Positions 53,155 to 62,378 of a stretch of 64,000 bases of DNA are shown here, piece by piece. Position 1 is the stretch's first letter. Every line of letters begins with the position of its first letter. Below the pieces are notes generated by a model. It ran no database searches, was not told the origin of the DNA, and was given only the letters and a program-made list of their open reading frames with translations. Both the position numbers and the translations under genes were made by a program. Source of the DNA: Caballeronia zhejiangensis (GTDB lineage Bacteria > Pseudomonadota > Gammaproteobacteria > Burkholderiales > Burkholderiaceae); the NCBI RefSeq assembly GCF_000698575.1, contig NZ_JFHD01000015.1:99272-163271 (forward strand). The letters are read 5' to 3'.

Positions 53155-54453
53155 TTAACGCGTGCGGCGCAGATCGATTGCGATCGAACCGAAGATATAC
53201 ACCAGCGCGCACGCGCCGTAAAAGTGCAGCACCGCATCGAAAGAGCCGGTGCGCTGAAGAATGAAGCCGGTGATGAGCGGAATCGAAATGCCGCCGACGC
53301 TGCCCGCGCAGTTCACGCATGCACCGAGCAGGCCCACGCGTCCCGGGCTTGCGAGCAGCGAAGGCAGGCTCCAGTAGAGACTGCCCCACATCAGCAGGAA
53401 CGATGCGCCGCACAGCACGGCGACCGCGACGACGGGCGAAGTGATCGTCGGGAGCGCGGCGAATACGGCGAGCGTTGCGATGCCCGAGACCGCGATCATC
53501 GTCTTCACGACTTTACCGCGCGACAGATTCATCCCGCACAAGGCATCGCACAGGAAGCCACCGGAAAGCGAACCGAGCGCGCCCGCGAGGAAGATGAAGA
53601 AGGTCGCCGCGCCGATCTGCGAAAGGCTCAGACCGCGCGCCTGCGTCAGATAGCTCGGGCCCCACGTGAGCAAGCCGAAGAAGATCATCGCCCAGCTCAT
53701 GCGGCCGACGCACATCGCGATGGTCGAGCGCAGCGGCAGCGGCGCATCGTCCTGGCTTGCGTGCATCGCCTTCGATGCGGGCGGCGCGCCGTCGTGGATA
53801 TGCGCCAGTTCCGCGCCATTGACGCCGGGATGTTTCGCGGGATCGTCGCGCAGATAGCGCCATGCGAGCCATCCGCATGCGATGGTCGCAAGCCCCGCGA
53901 CGACGAACGCGGTGCGCCACGAGCCGAACATGAGGATCAGGTTCGAGATCGCGAGACCGCCAATCGCGGCGCCGAGCGGCGATCCGGCATCCATCAGCAC
54001 CGCGCCGCGCGCGCGTTCCTTGCGCGACAGCCACAGCGCGTTGAGCTTGCTGCCGGCGGGAAAGAGCGGTGCTTCCGCGCCGCCGAGACCCACGCGCAAT
54101 AGCAACATCGACATGCCGCCGGTGGCTGCGCCCATCAGCGTCTGGAAGAGACCCCACAAGACAGTTGCACCTGCAACTACTTTGCGCGGGCCGAGTTTGT
54201 CGATGAGCCAGCCGCCCGGAATCTGCAACAGCGCGTATGACCAGAAGAAGCTCGACAGCACGAGCCCTTGCATCGCGGGCGAGAGCGCGAACTCCTTGGC
54301 GATGGTGGGCATCGCGATGGAAAGCGAGATGCGGTCGACGAGATTGATCAGCGTGATGAGGAACACCACGCCGAAGATGCGCCAGCGCACGCTCGTCACG
54401 TGTGTGGACGAGGCGGCGTCGTGCGCCGTGTGTGCTTCGATTCTGCTTTCCAT
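53155..54453 (-). CDS. MFS transporter, anion:cation symporter (ACS) type
   Basis: 432 residues, AGGAGACG before the start. Twelve membrane segments with NLVDRISLSIAMPTIAKEF in helix 1 and GGWLIDKLGPRKVVAG between helices 2 and 3, then GGAEAPLFPAGSKLNALWL, typical of galactonate/glucarate-type carriers. It most likely imports the sugar acid degraded by the neighbouring dehydratase and aldolase. Confidence 0.88.
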   Translation of the reverse strand: MESRIEAHTAHDAASSTHVTSVRWRIFGVVFLITLINLVDRISLSIAMPTIAKEFALSPAMQGLVLSSFFWSYALLQIPGGWLIDKLGPRKVVAGATVLWGLFQTLMGAATGGMSMLLLRVGLGGAEAPLFPAGSKLNALWLSRKERARGAVLMDAGSPLGAAIGGLAISNLILMFGSWRTAFVVAGLATIACGWLAWRYLRDDPAKHPGVNGAELAHIHDGAPPASKAMHASQDDAPLPLRSTIAMCVGRMSWAMIFFGLLTWGPSYLTQARGLSLSQIGAATFFIFLAGALGSLSGGFLCDALCGMNLSRGKVVKTMIAVSGIATLAVFAALPTITSPVVAVAVLCGASFLLMWGSLYWSLPSLLASPGRVGLLGACVNCAGSVGGISIPLITGFILQRTGSFDAVLHFYGACALVYIFGSIAIDLRRTR

Positions 54454-54499
54454 GTTCGTCTCCTGTCGCCTCGGGCTGCATGGTCCCGTGGTCGCATCG

Positions 54500-55675
54500 T
54501 CATTCGATGATGTTGAAGTCGCTCAGATGCTTGTCGGACAGCGTGATGCCGAGGCCCGGCGTTTCATCGGAGAGTTGCAGATAGCCGTTCTCCGGCTGCG
54601 GTTCGCCGTCGAAGATGTAATAGAAAAGCTCGTTGCCGACTTCGACATCGAACACCGGGAAGAACTCGGACATCGGGCTCGCGGTGCTCGACATCGTCAG
54701 GTGATAGTTGTGCATCTGGCCCGCGTGCGGAATGACCGGCACGGACCACGCTTCGGCCATGGCGTTGATCTTGCGCGCCGCCGTGATGCCGCCGACGCGA
54801 TTCGTGTCGTATTGAATGACATCGACGGCCCGGCGTTCGAGCAGATCCTTGAAGCCATAACTCGTGAACTCGTGCTCGCCGCCGGAGATCGGCACGATGT
54901 TCATCTTCTTGAGTTCCTGATAGCCTTCGACGTCGTCGCCGATCACCGGTTCTTCGAGCCAGCGCGGATTGAATTCGGCAAGGCGCGGCAACATGCGGCG
55001 CGCGTATTCCAGCGTCCAGCCCATATAGCATTCGAGCATGATGTCGACGTCATCGCCCGCAAGCTCGCGCAACAGTCGCACTTGTTCGAGATTCTTCGCC
55101 ATGCCTTTCGGACCGTCTTTCGGGCCGTAGCCGAAGCGCATTTTCATCGCGGTGAAACCTTGATCGAGATAACCTTGCGCTTCGGCGAGAAACGCGTCGC
55201 GATCGTCGTTGTTATAGAGCTTCGATGCATAACACCAGATCTTCTCTTTCGTTCGGCCGCCGAGCAGCTTGAAGACGGGCTTCCTCACGGCCTTGCCCAT
55301 GATGTCCCACAGCGCGATATCCATCGCCGAGATCGCCGCCATGCCGATGCCCTTGCGGCCCCAGGCGAGCGTGCGCCGATACATCTTCTGCCAGATGTAT
55401 TCGTGATCGAACGGATCTTCGCCGATGGCGATAGGCGCGAGATATTCATCGACGATCTGCTTCGCGACGCGCGGCGCGAGCGCGCAATTGCCGATGCCGA
55501 CGGTGCCGTCGTCGCATTCGACCTCGACGACGAGCCAGCCGTGAAAGCGGAACGAGCCCATTGCATCGCCGCGCTCGTAGAGGATATCGACGGCGTTCGT
55601 ACAGAAATGTGATTGCGGCGGAACGACCTTGCCTTTCCATTCGAAAACGCGCGCGCGGACATGCTTGATCTTCAT
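54500..55675 (-). CDS. Enolase-superfamily sugar-acid dehydratase (L-rhamnonate dehydratase-like)
   Basis: 391 residues from ATG 55675; the frame is open to 55786 but lacks a ribosome site there. The mandelate-racemase-type barrel shows the acid ligands in IMLECYMGW, LEEPVIGDD and SGGEHEFT and the catalytic His in IPHAGQMHNYH, plus KMRFGYGPKDG. The order fits the RhmD subgroup, which dehydrates L-rhamnonate and similar acids to 2-keto-3-deoxy acids. First gene of the minus-strand sugar-acid cluster, divergent from LysR. Confidence 0.82.
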   Translation of the reverse strand: MKIKHVRARVFEWKGKVVPPQSHFCTNAVDILYERGDAMGSFRFHGWLVVEVECDDGTVGIGNCALAPRVAKQIVDEYLAPIAIGEDPFDHEYIWQKMYRRTLAWGRKGIGMAAISAMDIALWDIMGKAVRKPVFKLLGGRTKEKIWCYASKLYNNDDRDAFLAEAQGYLDQGFTAMKMRFGYGPKDGPKGMAKNLEQVRLLRELAGDDVDIMLECYMGWTLEYARRMLPRLAEFNPRWLEEPVIGDDVEGYQELKKMNIVPISGGEHEFTSYGFKDLLERRAVDVIQYDTNRVGGITAARKINAMAEAWSVPVIPHAGQMHNYHLTMSSTASPMSEFFPVFDVEVGNELFYYIFDGEPQPENGYLQLSDETPGLGITLSDKHLSDFNIIE

Positions 55676-55773
55676 CTTCGGTGTCTCCGTGTGGTTCGAT
55701 TGATGCCGCGCGCACTGCATGATGCGAGGGTTTGCGCGGCTGTTTCGGGTAGCGCTAGTGTGCGAAACTCCGC

Positions 55774-55822
55774 GATAACTGACCATTGAATAATTTGAAT
55801 CAGGCTATTTCCTGGAGTTATC
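55774..55822. promoter_or_regulatory. Widely spaced inverted repeat upstream of the sugar-acid operon
   Basis: GATAACT (55774-55780) and AGTTATC (55816-55822) are perfect 7-bp arms, 35 bp apart, in the 153-bp divergent region between the dehydratase (55675) and LysR (55829). They could be two half sites for a LysR tetramer. Confidence 0.35.
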
Positions 55823-55828
55823 ACTCGC

Positions 55829-56752
55829 ATGATCGCGCCCGCTTCGACCATCCGCAAACGTCTGCGCTTACGTCATCTGCAATTGATGATGGCGCTTTCG
55901 GAAACCGAATCGCTCAGAAGCGCCGCCGACGAACTCGCGATGACGCAGCCTGCCGCGACGAAGGCGTTGAAGGAACTGGAAGACACGATCGGCGCGTCGC
56001 TGTTCGTGCGTCATGCGCGAGGCATGGAGCCGACGATCTACGGCGAAGCGGTGATGCGCTATGCGCGCGTCGTGTTCGAGGACCTCGATGAATTGCGCGA
56101 TGAGCTCGCGGCGATCGAGGCGGGCGATATCGGCAAGGTGCGGATCGGCGCGGTGATGGCGCCTGCGCCTGACTTGCTGACGAAGGTGATCGTGGAGTTG
56201 AAGGAAGCGCATCCGCGCTTGCAGATCAGCGTGCAGATCGATACGAGCGATGTGCTCGTGCAGGCCTTGCAGCAGGATCAGTTGGATATTGTCGTCGGGC
56301 GCATTCCTTATGGCTTCTCAGCGCTGGATCTGACGTTCGAGACCTTGTCGGAAGAGGCGCTCGCGATCGTTGCGCGGCCGGATCATCCTTCTGTTGGTAT
56401 TGCGGGCAAGCCGAAGCTCGCCGATCTCGCGAAGTATCCGTGGATCGTGCAGCCGCATCCGAGTCCGATGCGGCAGATCATCGACCAGACGTTTCGTGAG
56501 TCGCGTGTGGCGCCGCCGGTGAGTACCGTGGAGACTTCTTCGATTCTGACCACGTTGTCGCTGTTGCGGGATTCGGACATGCTGGCTGTGTTGCCTAGCT
56601 CGGTCGCGGATTATTATGCTGCGCTCGATACCATCGCTTCTTTGCCCACCCCGTTGCGGGGGCGTCTCGCGCCTTATGGGTTGATTCTCAGGAAGAACAG
56701 GCGGATTAGTCCTGCCACGCAGTTGGTGATTGAGGCTATTCGGAAGGCTTGA
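55829..56752 (+). CDS. LysR-family transcriptional regulator (GbpR-like) of the sugar-acid cluster
   Basis: 307 residues. HTH at residues 28-48 (LRSAADELAMTQPAATKALK), then GMEPTIYGEAVMRYARVVFED and the effector domain with QLDIVVGRIP and VAPPVSTVETSSILTTL. The TQPAATKALKELE variant is typical of GbpR/CbbR-like sugar-acid regulators. Divergent from the dehydratase gene, so it likely controls 55675-50223. Confidence 0.9.
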   Translation: MIAPASTIRKRLRLRHLQLMMALSETESLRSAADELAMTQPAATKALKELEDTIGASLFVRHARGMEPTIYGEAVMRYARVVFEDLDELRDELAAIEAGDIGKVRIGAVMAPAPDLLTKVIVELKEAHPRLQISVQIDTSDVLVQALQQDQLDIVVGRIPYGFSALDLTFETLSEEALAIVARPDHPSVGIAGKPKLADLAKYPWIVQPHPSPMRQIIDQTFRESRVAPPVSTVETSSILTTLSLLRDSDMLAVLPSSVADYYAALDTIASLPTPLRGRLAPYGLILRKNRRISPATQLVIEAIRKA

Positions 56753-57008
56753 GGGTTTGGTTTTATTTTTGCTCTCGCCGGATCTCGTTTTCTTAGTGGT
56801 CTATTGGCGTTGCCCCTGTGCGGGAGCCGGCCGGCGAGCCCTATGGGACAGTGCGTCGGGGTTGGCGGCATTTACTGCGTCCTTGCTAAGCTCACATCCA
56901 ATTGCTGGCACACAATGCTGCACATGACGAGAAGACAAACATCGAGAAGTGAGCGGGCGGCGCGTACTCGTGCGCCGGCAGACGCGCCACAGCGGACCGC
57001 GACATTGC
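56753..57008. other. Intergenic boundary with diverged dispersed repeat
   Basis: 256 bp. The segment 56797-56870 (with GTTGCCCCTGTGCGGG) resembles the start of a dispersed repeat that I associate with Burkholderiaceae genomes, recalled from memory and not verified. Coding frames across it do not show bias. The region marks the change from high-GC sugar-acid genes to a lower-GC effector module. Confidence 0.4.
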
Positions 57009-57449
57009 CTAATTCCTTGGAAGACCCGAACTTGTCGGACAACACACGTTGGGGCACTCGGGAAGGAATGAGACTTCGACCCGCTTGCCGTTGGTCAGGC
57101 GAGAATGTTCATAGATATGAGTATCCGTTTCGACTTCTCCTCTAACGAAGCCAAGTTGTGTGAGCAACCGCTTTCCCGCAACTAAACGCGCCTCGGCGAG
57201 CCTTTGCGGATCGCGCTCAGTCGTTTCTGCATGTCCGCTAATTTGCGTTATCTCCTTCGTGACGTGTTGGGCATACGCCAACTGCTGTTTTGCTACCCAC
57301 CCTGCGAGCCGAAGCACTTCCGCGGTCGGGACCTCCGCGCTGTCCTGATTGAAGTAGATGTCGAAGTTCTCGCTTGGAACGCAGGCGAGCACACCTGTCG
57401 ACGCGGCGAGAAGCAGACTCGATACTGCTTTACATACTGTAGATGACAT
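57009..57449 (-). CDS. Small lipoprotein with OmpA-like C-terminal region
   Basis: 146 residues from ATG 57449 (MSSTVCKAVSS). The lipobox GVLAC gives a predicted lipidated Cys near residue 23, so it is a periplasm-facing membrane lipoprotein. The mature part has FDIYFNQDSAEVPTAEVLRLAGW and ISGHAETTERDPQRLAEARL, the layout of an OmpA-like peptidoglycan-binding domain (FDxxS...GHTD...LSxxRA). Its start overlaps the end of the peptidase gene by 20 bp. In this context it may protect the cell against the peptidase (immunity) or help envelope attachment; inference. Confidence 0.65.
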   Translation of the reverse strand: MSSTVCKAVSSLLLAASTGVLACVPSENFDIYFNQDSAEVPTAEVLRLAGWVAKQQLAYAQHVTKEITQISGHAETTERDPQRLAEARLVAGKRLLTQLGFVRGEVETDTHIYEHSRLTNGKRVEVSFLPECPNVCCPTSSGLPRN

Positions 57450-58077
57450 AACCGGCAATGCTGTCTGCATTCTCGATGGCTTGTTCTGGGTTGGTCTTGC
57501 CGAGCGGAAGGCACTCTCTCATGAAGTATCTCCAATCTTTGGTCGCCATAGTGTCGTTGAAGTGACTAGCCTCATGGATCAGTGTGGAAACCATCGAGTC
57601 CTTTGCATATGACACCGATCGCATTTCGCAGAAGGCCTCGCGTATCGCGATGGTGTGCGTCTCCGTATCTGGGGCACATACTTCCGCCACTGCGCCAAGG
57701 GCGTTACTCAAGTTTGGTGAGCACGAAATATGTGTAGCGTGATCGGGGTCCCATCGCACAAAGTTTTCGGCCTTCAAAGTCTTAAGAACGCGCGAGATGG
57801 CAGAAAGGCCCCTGATCAGAGTTTGTCGAGTCGTTTCGTCACATCTCCCGAACCATATGTCGACACGCGCTTCGTCCGCCTGATTCCATCGGCGAAGGTC
57901 GTTCAGACGGGCATCAGTCATCTGAACCGCTTCGTCTCTGCAAGAGAAGACCAATTCCCTAAATTGCGCATTGGTCATGTTCGGGCAGATGCGCTGCGTA
58001 TTGACATACACATCCACGGACGAGCCTTTGACCGCGTTAGTCATCGAGGAATGAACTTCAAATATCTCTTTTGCCAT
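57430..58077 (-). CDS. M35-like (aspzincin) zinc metallopeptidase, putative T6SS effector
   Basis: 215 residues. The zinc motif HEASH is at residues 168-172 and a third ligand candidate, Asp181 in TKDWRYF, follows nine residues later as in aspzincins (HExxH...GTxDxxY) of the deuterolysin / peptidyl-Lys endopeptidase family. Seven cysteines suggest disulfides and action in an oxidising compartment; no signal peptide is seen. It is joined to the PAAR gene by a TAATG overlap (58075-58079), so it is most likely a cargo effector delivered on the PAAR tip. Confidence 0.7.
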   Translation of the reverse strand: MAKEIFEVHSSMTNAVKGSSVDVYVNTQRICPNMTNAQFRELVFSCRDEAVQMTDARLNDLRRWNQADEARVDIWFGRCDETTRQTLIRGLSAISRVLKTLKAENFVRWDPDHATHISCSPNLSNALGAVAEVCAPDTETHTIAIREAFCEMRSVSYAKDSMVSTLIHEASHFNDTMATKDWRYFMRECLPLGKTNPEQAIENADSIAGYVIYSM

Positions 58078-58664
58078 TATTCTGCTTCTTCAATCTCGAC
58101 CACGACTTTTTCGGTTAAGCTGGTTTTGATGCGTTGCGTCCGTCCTGCTTGGTCTGTCACACCTTCCACGGTCACGCCGTTGCTGCTGACCAGGCGATAG
58201 AACACGTTAGCGAGGGGGCGACCGTTCGTTCTGTCGCGAAAGACGTATTGTTCGTCGAAAACGGAAGCGATGGTTGGCATGCTCGCGCCGTGCGTGTTGC
58301 CACTACCCGCGCCGCTCTTGAGGAAAATGCCCGGTCTCTTCCCGATTACGACTCGATTCTGTTTGCATGGACAGAGCACGATATCGTTATCAACCACCGC
58401 ATGACGGCCCTTCTCCTTTATGCCCTGTCCGGTCCCATGTATTTTGTAAGTGCCTTCGCAGTTCCCGCATGTCGCTTGGTCGTCGCTGAGAGCAACCTTT
58501 CTCTTGCCGTCGCGAATTGTTGATGTACCAGCGATGACATAGCCACCTGTTGTCGTTGGATCGCCCTCTCGTATTGCGGCTTTACGCATGGCGGATCCAG
58601 CAATGGAAAGCTCACTGCTCGTGCCCCGGCCATCGAGTACGTCGCGTTCTTGCATGTTCGTCAA
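58077..58664 (-). CDS. PAAR-domain protein (type VI secretion tip/adaptor)
   Basis: 195 residues. After a short N-terminal segment, the PAAR domain runs from about residue 25 to 110 with KAAIREGDPTTTGGYVIAG, CGNCEGTYKIHG and VVDNDIVLCPCKQNRVVIG. The cysteine pairs and His/Cys spacing are those of the PAAR/DUF4150 type that binds zinc at the tip of VgrG. The C-terminal ~80 residues (FDEQYVFRDRTNGRPLANVFYRL) form an extension with transthyretin/Ig-like spacing. The stop overlaps the start of the peptidase gene. Base composition is lower in GC than the neighbours, indicating transfer. Confidence 0.8.
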   Translation of the reverse strand: MTNMQERDVLDGRGTSSELSIAGSAMRKAAIREGDPTTTGGYVIAGTSTIRDGKRKVALSDDQATCGNCEGTYKIHGTGQGIKEKGRHAVVDNDIVLCPCKQNRVVIGKRPGIFLKSGAGSGNTHGASMPTIASVFDEQYVFRDRTNGRPLANVFYRLVSSNGVTVEGVTDQAGRTQRIKTSLTEKVVVEIEEAE

Positions 58665-59008
58665 TCTGTTTTGTCGGAGATAACGAACGTAGCGGATTTA
58701 GGTATCCGACGGAATAGATTGGCGTAACTTTATGTTGACGAGCTACGATACTTTCGAAAACGATGGACAAGCCGTGTCAGAAGAGATGATCTACCCGGGC
58801 GTATGCTTGAATGCAACGTGACTGCGCAATGGTGAATTTGCAGTCGATAGGTGAGCGCCGTCCGAGATTGCAACATCGGAATAGCATCCTTCGACGGACG
58901 TGGTGGCGATGCTTGACGTCACCCCGGCCGCTGTGTTTAGCGACGACCGGGGACGAAACCGGGATCCAGCGAAAGAAATCCGAACAGCCGAATGACCGCA
59001 AAAACCCG
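58665..59008. other. Intergenic region, no gene seen
   Basis: 344 bp between the PAAR gene and the frameshifted carrier. A GC-rich inverted segment (CCCCGG at about 58921 and CCGGGG at about 58948) is present but without a T run. No coding frame with convincing bias and no RNA gene were recognised. Confidence 0.45.
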
Positions 59009-60303
59009 CTACTCCGCAAACCCCAACTCCCTCCCAGAAGCCGCCGCACCAGCGCTATCCAACGCAATATCCGGCCGCATAAAAAACGTCATCACGATGC
59101 CAACCGCGAGCAACCCCAACGATCCAGCGAACGGCAAAGTCCAACTCCCGGTCCGATCGACGACAAACCCGAACACGATCGGCGAGAAAATCCCCGCGAT
59201 AGCGGACCCCGCATTCACCAGCCCGCTGGCAATCCCGACATGTTTCGGCGTGATGTCCATCGGCACGGCCCAGATCGGTCCAATCGTCATCTCGAGAAAG
59301 AAGAACGACAGGCTCATCGAAGCAGCCATGACCGGCAGCGACTTCACGAACATCACCGGCGCGAGAAACACGAGCGCCCCGAGAAACGCGACGATGATCA
59401 TGTTGCGCCGCGCCGAAACCACGCTGCCCGTGCGCTTCAGAATGCGATCGGAGATCACGCCGCCCGCCGTATTCCCGACGACGCCCGACAAGAACACGCC
59501 CGCCGAAAACAACGCCGAACTCTTCAGATCGAGCCCGCGTCCATGCATGAAGAACGTCGGCAGCCACGTGAAGAAGAGCCAGCCGGTCCAGCCATAGCAG
59601 AAGTAGACGAGCATCGTCGGCGAGATGCGCTTGAGCAGGCGTCCCCACGGCGTCGGTTCGCGCGTCTTGTCGACGGCGACCTTGTTCTCCGGCGGCAACT
59701 CCGCTTCTTCCTCGGCCGTCATATGCCGATGCTTGCGCGGATTGTCCGCGAAGTACCACGCATAAACGATCACCCACACGGCCGTCAGCGCGCCGACGAG
59801 CACGAAGGACGCACGCCACGAAGCGAACGCGACCAGCAACGCGATCAACGGCGGCGTAAGCGCGTTGCCAAGACGCGAGAACGAATGCGTGACCCCTTCA
59901 CGAAGCCGCGCTTGCTCGCCGGATACCAGTTGACGAGCGCGCGCGCCTGCGCCGGCAGCGCCGCGCCTTCGCCGACGCCGAGCAACATGCGCGCGCAGAA
60001 CAGCGACACGACGCCGCCCGCGAAACCCGTCGCGATCGTCGCGACGATCCAGATCGACGCGCACAGCACGAGCGTCGTCTTCGCGCCGAATCGATCGCTG
60101 AACCATCCGCCGATCACCTGGCAGATCGCATACGTATAGGCGAACGCGCCGAACACGAGGCCGACGTCGGTATTGGTGAGATGAAGATCGTCGCGTATGA
60201 GGCCCGCCGCAGCGGACAGGTTCACGCGATCGAGATACATGATGAACGACATCGCGCACATCAGCGCGAGCACGGAGCGGGTGACTCTGGGTCGATGCAG
60301 CAT
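59009..60303 (-). pseudogene. MFS transporter (ACS/phthalate-type) with a single-base frameshift
   Basis: Two frames together make one ordinary MFS carrier. The first (start 60303, MLHRPRVTRSVLALMCAMSF) gives the N-terminal four helices with YLDRVNLSAAAGLI and ends in wrong residues after NWYPASKRGFVKG. The second frame continues with GVTHSFSRLGNALTPP through SPIVFGFVVDRTGSW to the normal end at 59009. The break is at a C4 run at 59893-59896 (four G on the coding strand), where one more G would restore the frame. It may be a real inactivation or a sequencing error. Confidence 0.85.
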
Positions 60304-60471
60304 CTTCTATGTCTCCTCCGAGGCTTGTTGCGCGCTGGCTGATTCGTTGCGCGCGCTCTTTTATCGAGGACGGACCGCATGTCGATCCGACGCTCCGCAG
60401 TCTCGCGAAAACAGCGATAGCCGTCTATTGAATTCGCCTCATGAGGTGATTACCGGCGGTTATGGCTCGGC

Positions 60472-60511
60472 AAAAGACAAACGGCTCGCGTCCCGAAGGA
60501 TCGCGAGCCGT
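60472..60511 (-). terminator. Rho-independent terminator after the chemoreceptor gene
   Basis: Arms CGGCTCGCG and CGCGAGCCG (60482-60490 and 60502-60510) form a 9-bp stem; on the minus strand it is followed by a T-rich run (TTTGTCTTTTG). It lies about 25 bp beyond the receptor stop at 60536. Confidence 0.75.
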
Positions 60512-60535
60512 GCATCATCGAGACGCGAAAAGGCG

Positions 60536-62092
60536 TCAGACCGTCGCGCGCATGCCTTCATCGTGAAGACGGAAGGTCTCCACCGCCGTGCGCAATGCGC
60601 CCGCCTGATCTTCCAGCGATTGCGCAGCCGCCGCCGCTTCCTCGACGAGCGCCGCGTTCTGTTGCGTCACTTCATCCATCTGCGTGACGGCGCGCGCCAC
60701 TTGCTCGATGCCGCTGCTTTGCTCTTCCGACGCCGCCGCGATCTCGCCCATGATGTCGGTCACACGCTGCACCGCCGTGCTGATCTCCGTCATCGTGCGG
60801 CCGGCTTCATCGACGAGCGCGGCGCCCGATTGCACGCGCTCGACGGAGTTGTCGATCAGCTCCTTGATCTCTTTCGCCGCCGCCGACGAACGCTGTGCGA
60901 GCGAGCGCACTTCCCCAGCGACGACCGCGAAGCCGCGGCCTTCTTCACCGGCGCGCGCCGCTTCGACGGCTGCGTTCAACGCGAGAATGTTCGTCTGGAA
61001 CGCAATGCCTTCGATGATCGTGATGATGTCCGCGATCTTCGACGAGCTATGGTTGATCTCGCCCATCGTCGTCACGACCTGCGACACGACATGGCTGCCC
61101 TTGCCCGCGATCTCCGACGCATTCGCAGCAAGCACGCTCGCCTGGCGCGCGTTGTCGGCGTTCTGCTTGACCGTGCCGGTCAGCTGATCCATGCTCGACG
61201 CGGTTTCCTGAAGCGCCGACGCCTGTTCTTCGGTGCGCGACGAAAGATCCACATTGCCCGCCGCGATCTGCTTGGTTGCGGACGCAATCGACTCACTGCC
61301 GCCGCGCACAGTGCGCACCGTATCGATGAGGCTCGATTGCATCGTCGCGAGACCGCGCAACAACTGGCCCATTTCGTCGTTCGACGTCACTTTCACGTTG
61401 CTGCGCAAATCGCCGCTCGCGATCGCATCGAACTGCGCAAGCGCCACATCGAGCGGACGCGAAATGCGACGGCGCAGCGACACCCACGAATAGAACGAAG
61501 CGGCGATGCCCACGAGGATCGCGATGATCGACGCCATGCGGAACATGCCGAAGACTTGCTGGCCGTTGTCATAGGCGGCTTTCGCCTGATCGAATTGCAG
61601 CTTGCGCAGCGAGATGCCCGTCTTCGCCAGCTCGTTGAACGAGACCTGCATCGCGTTCGCATCGGCGACGATCTTCGCCTGATCCTGCGCGCGTATATCG
61701 GCATAGCCTTCGTCGAGCAGCTTCTGCACTGCGAGACGCTGCGCGCCGAACTTCTCGGCGAGCACTTTCTCTTCCGGGCCCTGCGGCAATCCGGAGTACT
61801 TCGTCCAGGCTTCGTCGGAAGACTTGCGCATCAACGCGCCGCGTCCGATCGCTTCTTCCGCCGCGGGCGTGCCCACGTTCAGCGCCGCCCGATCGAAGGA
61901 GAGACGCTCGCGCGCCACGAACATTTCCGCATTGCCGACCGATACCGCGCTCGGCATTTCATTCGTGAAGAGGTCGTGCGTGACTGTGTTGGACTGAGTC
62001 ATGCCGATCAGTCCGACCATGCCGACCGCGATCAGAAGTGCGCTCAGAAGCATCATGGCCAAGGCCAGTCGGCCTTTGATTGTGGAAAACAT
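60536..62092 (-). CDS. Methyl-accepting chemotaxis protein
   Basis: 518 residues from ATG 62092 (MFSTIKGRL). TM1 is near residues 9-33 and TM2 near 185-207, enclosing a four-helix-type periplasmic sensor. A HAMP domain (SLRRRISRPLDVALAQFDAI) follows and then the signalling hairpin with the invariant tip segment TNILALNAAVEAARAGEEGR. The pattern is Tar/Tsr-like. It has no C-terminal CheR-binding pentapeptide. The ligand is unknown. Single-gene unit with its own terminator. Confidence 0.92.
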   Translation of the reverse strand: MFSTIKGRLALAMMLLSALLIAVGMVGLIGMTQSNTVTHDLFTNEMPSAVSVGNAEMFVARERLSFDRAALNVGTPAAEEAIGRGALMRKSSDEAWTKYSGLPQGPEEKVLAEKFGAQRLAVQKLLDEGYADIRAQDQAKIVADANAMQVSFNELAKTGISLRKLQFDQAKAAYDNGQQVFGMFRMASIIAILVGIAASFYSWVSLRRRISRPLDVALAQFDAIASGDLRSNVKVTSNDEMGQLLRGLATMQSSLIDTVRTVRGGSESIASATKQIAAGNVDLSSRTEEQASALQETASSMDQLTGTVKQNADNARQASVLAANASEIAGKGSHVVSQVVTTMGEINHSSSKIADIITIIEGIAFQTNILALNAAVEAARAGEEGRGFAVVAGEVRSLAQRSSAAAKEIKELIDNSVERVQSGAALVDEAGRTMTEISTAVQRVTDIMGEIAAASEEQSSGIEQVARAVTQMDEVTQQNAALVEEAAAAAQSLEDQAGALRTAVETFRLHDEGMRATV

Positions 62093-62378
62093 AGCTCTCT
62101 CAAGGTGGCTGCATCGCAAGGGCGCGTGCGCGAGCGGTGACGGCGATGCTTCGTCTGCCGCGCCGCCGATGAGTGCATCGGCTGATCTGTATAACGACCG
62201 CAGCGCAAAGTCCTTTAGAAAACGTTTAAATGATGTTTTAGCACGGTCATGCGAAGAAGCCTTGTTTCAAGGGTTTGCCGGAGCGAACCGGGAATCGACG
62301 GCGCATTGCAAGCGATTGTTCACATCGGCCCGGATCGACGACTAAACTTCATGCGAACTCACGAAGAGGCCACAGCGC

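Noticed and set aside
52054..54102. Open frame of about 680 codons on the plus strand opposite the PdxA-like and MFS genes
   Set aside because: Arg/Ala/His-rich composition and antisense to well-supported genes; an artefact of GC bias.
56804..57145. Plus-strand open frame of 113 codons at the edge of the effector module
   Set aside because: It overlaps the lipoprotein gene and a suspected dispersed repeat, lacks a ribosome site and shows no coding bias.
60197..62140. Open frame of about 650 codons on the plus strand opposite the chemoreceptor
   Set aside because: The minus-strand chemoreceptor has complete HAMP and signalling domains; the plus frame is Arg-rich noise.
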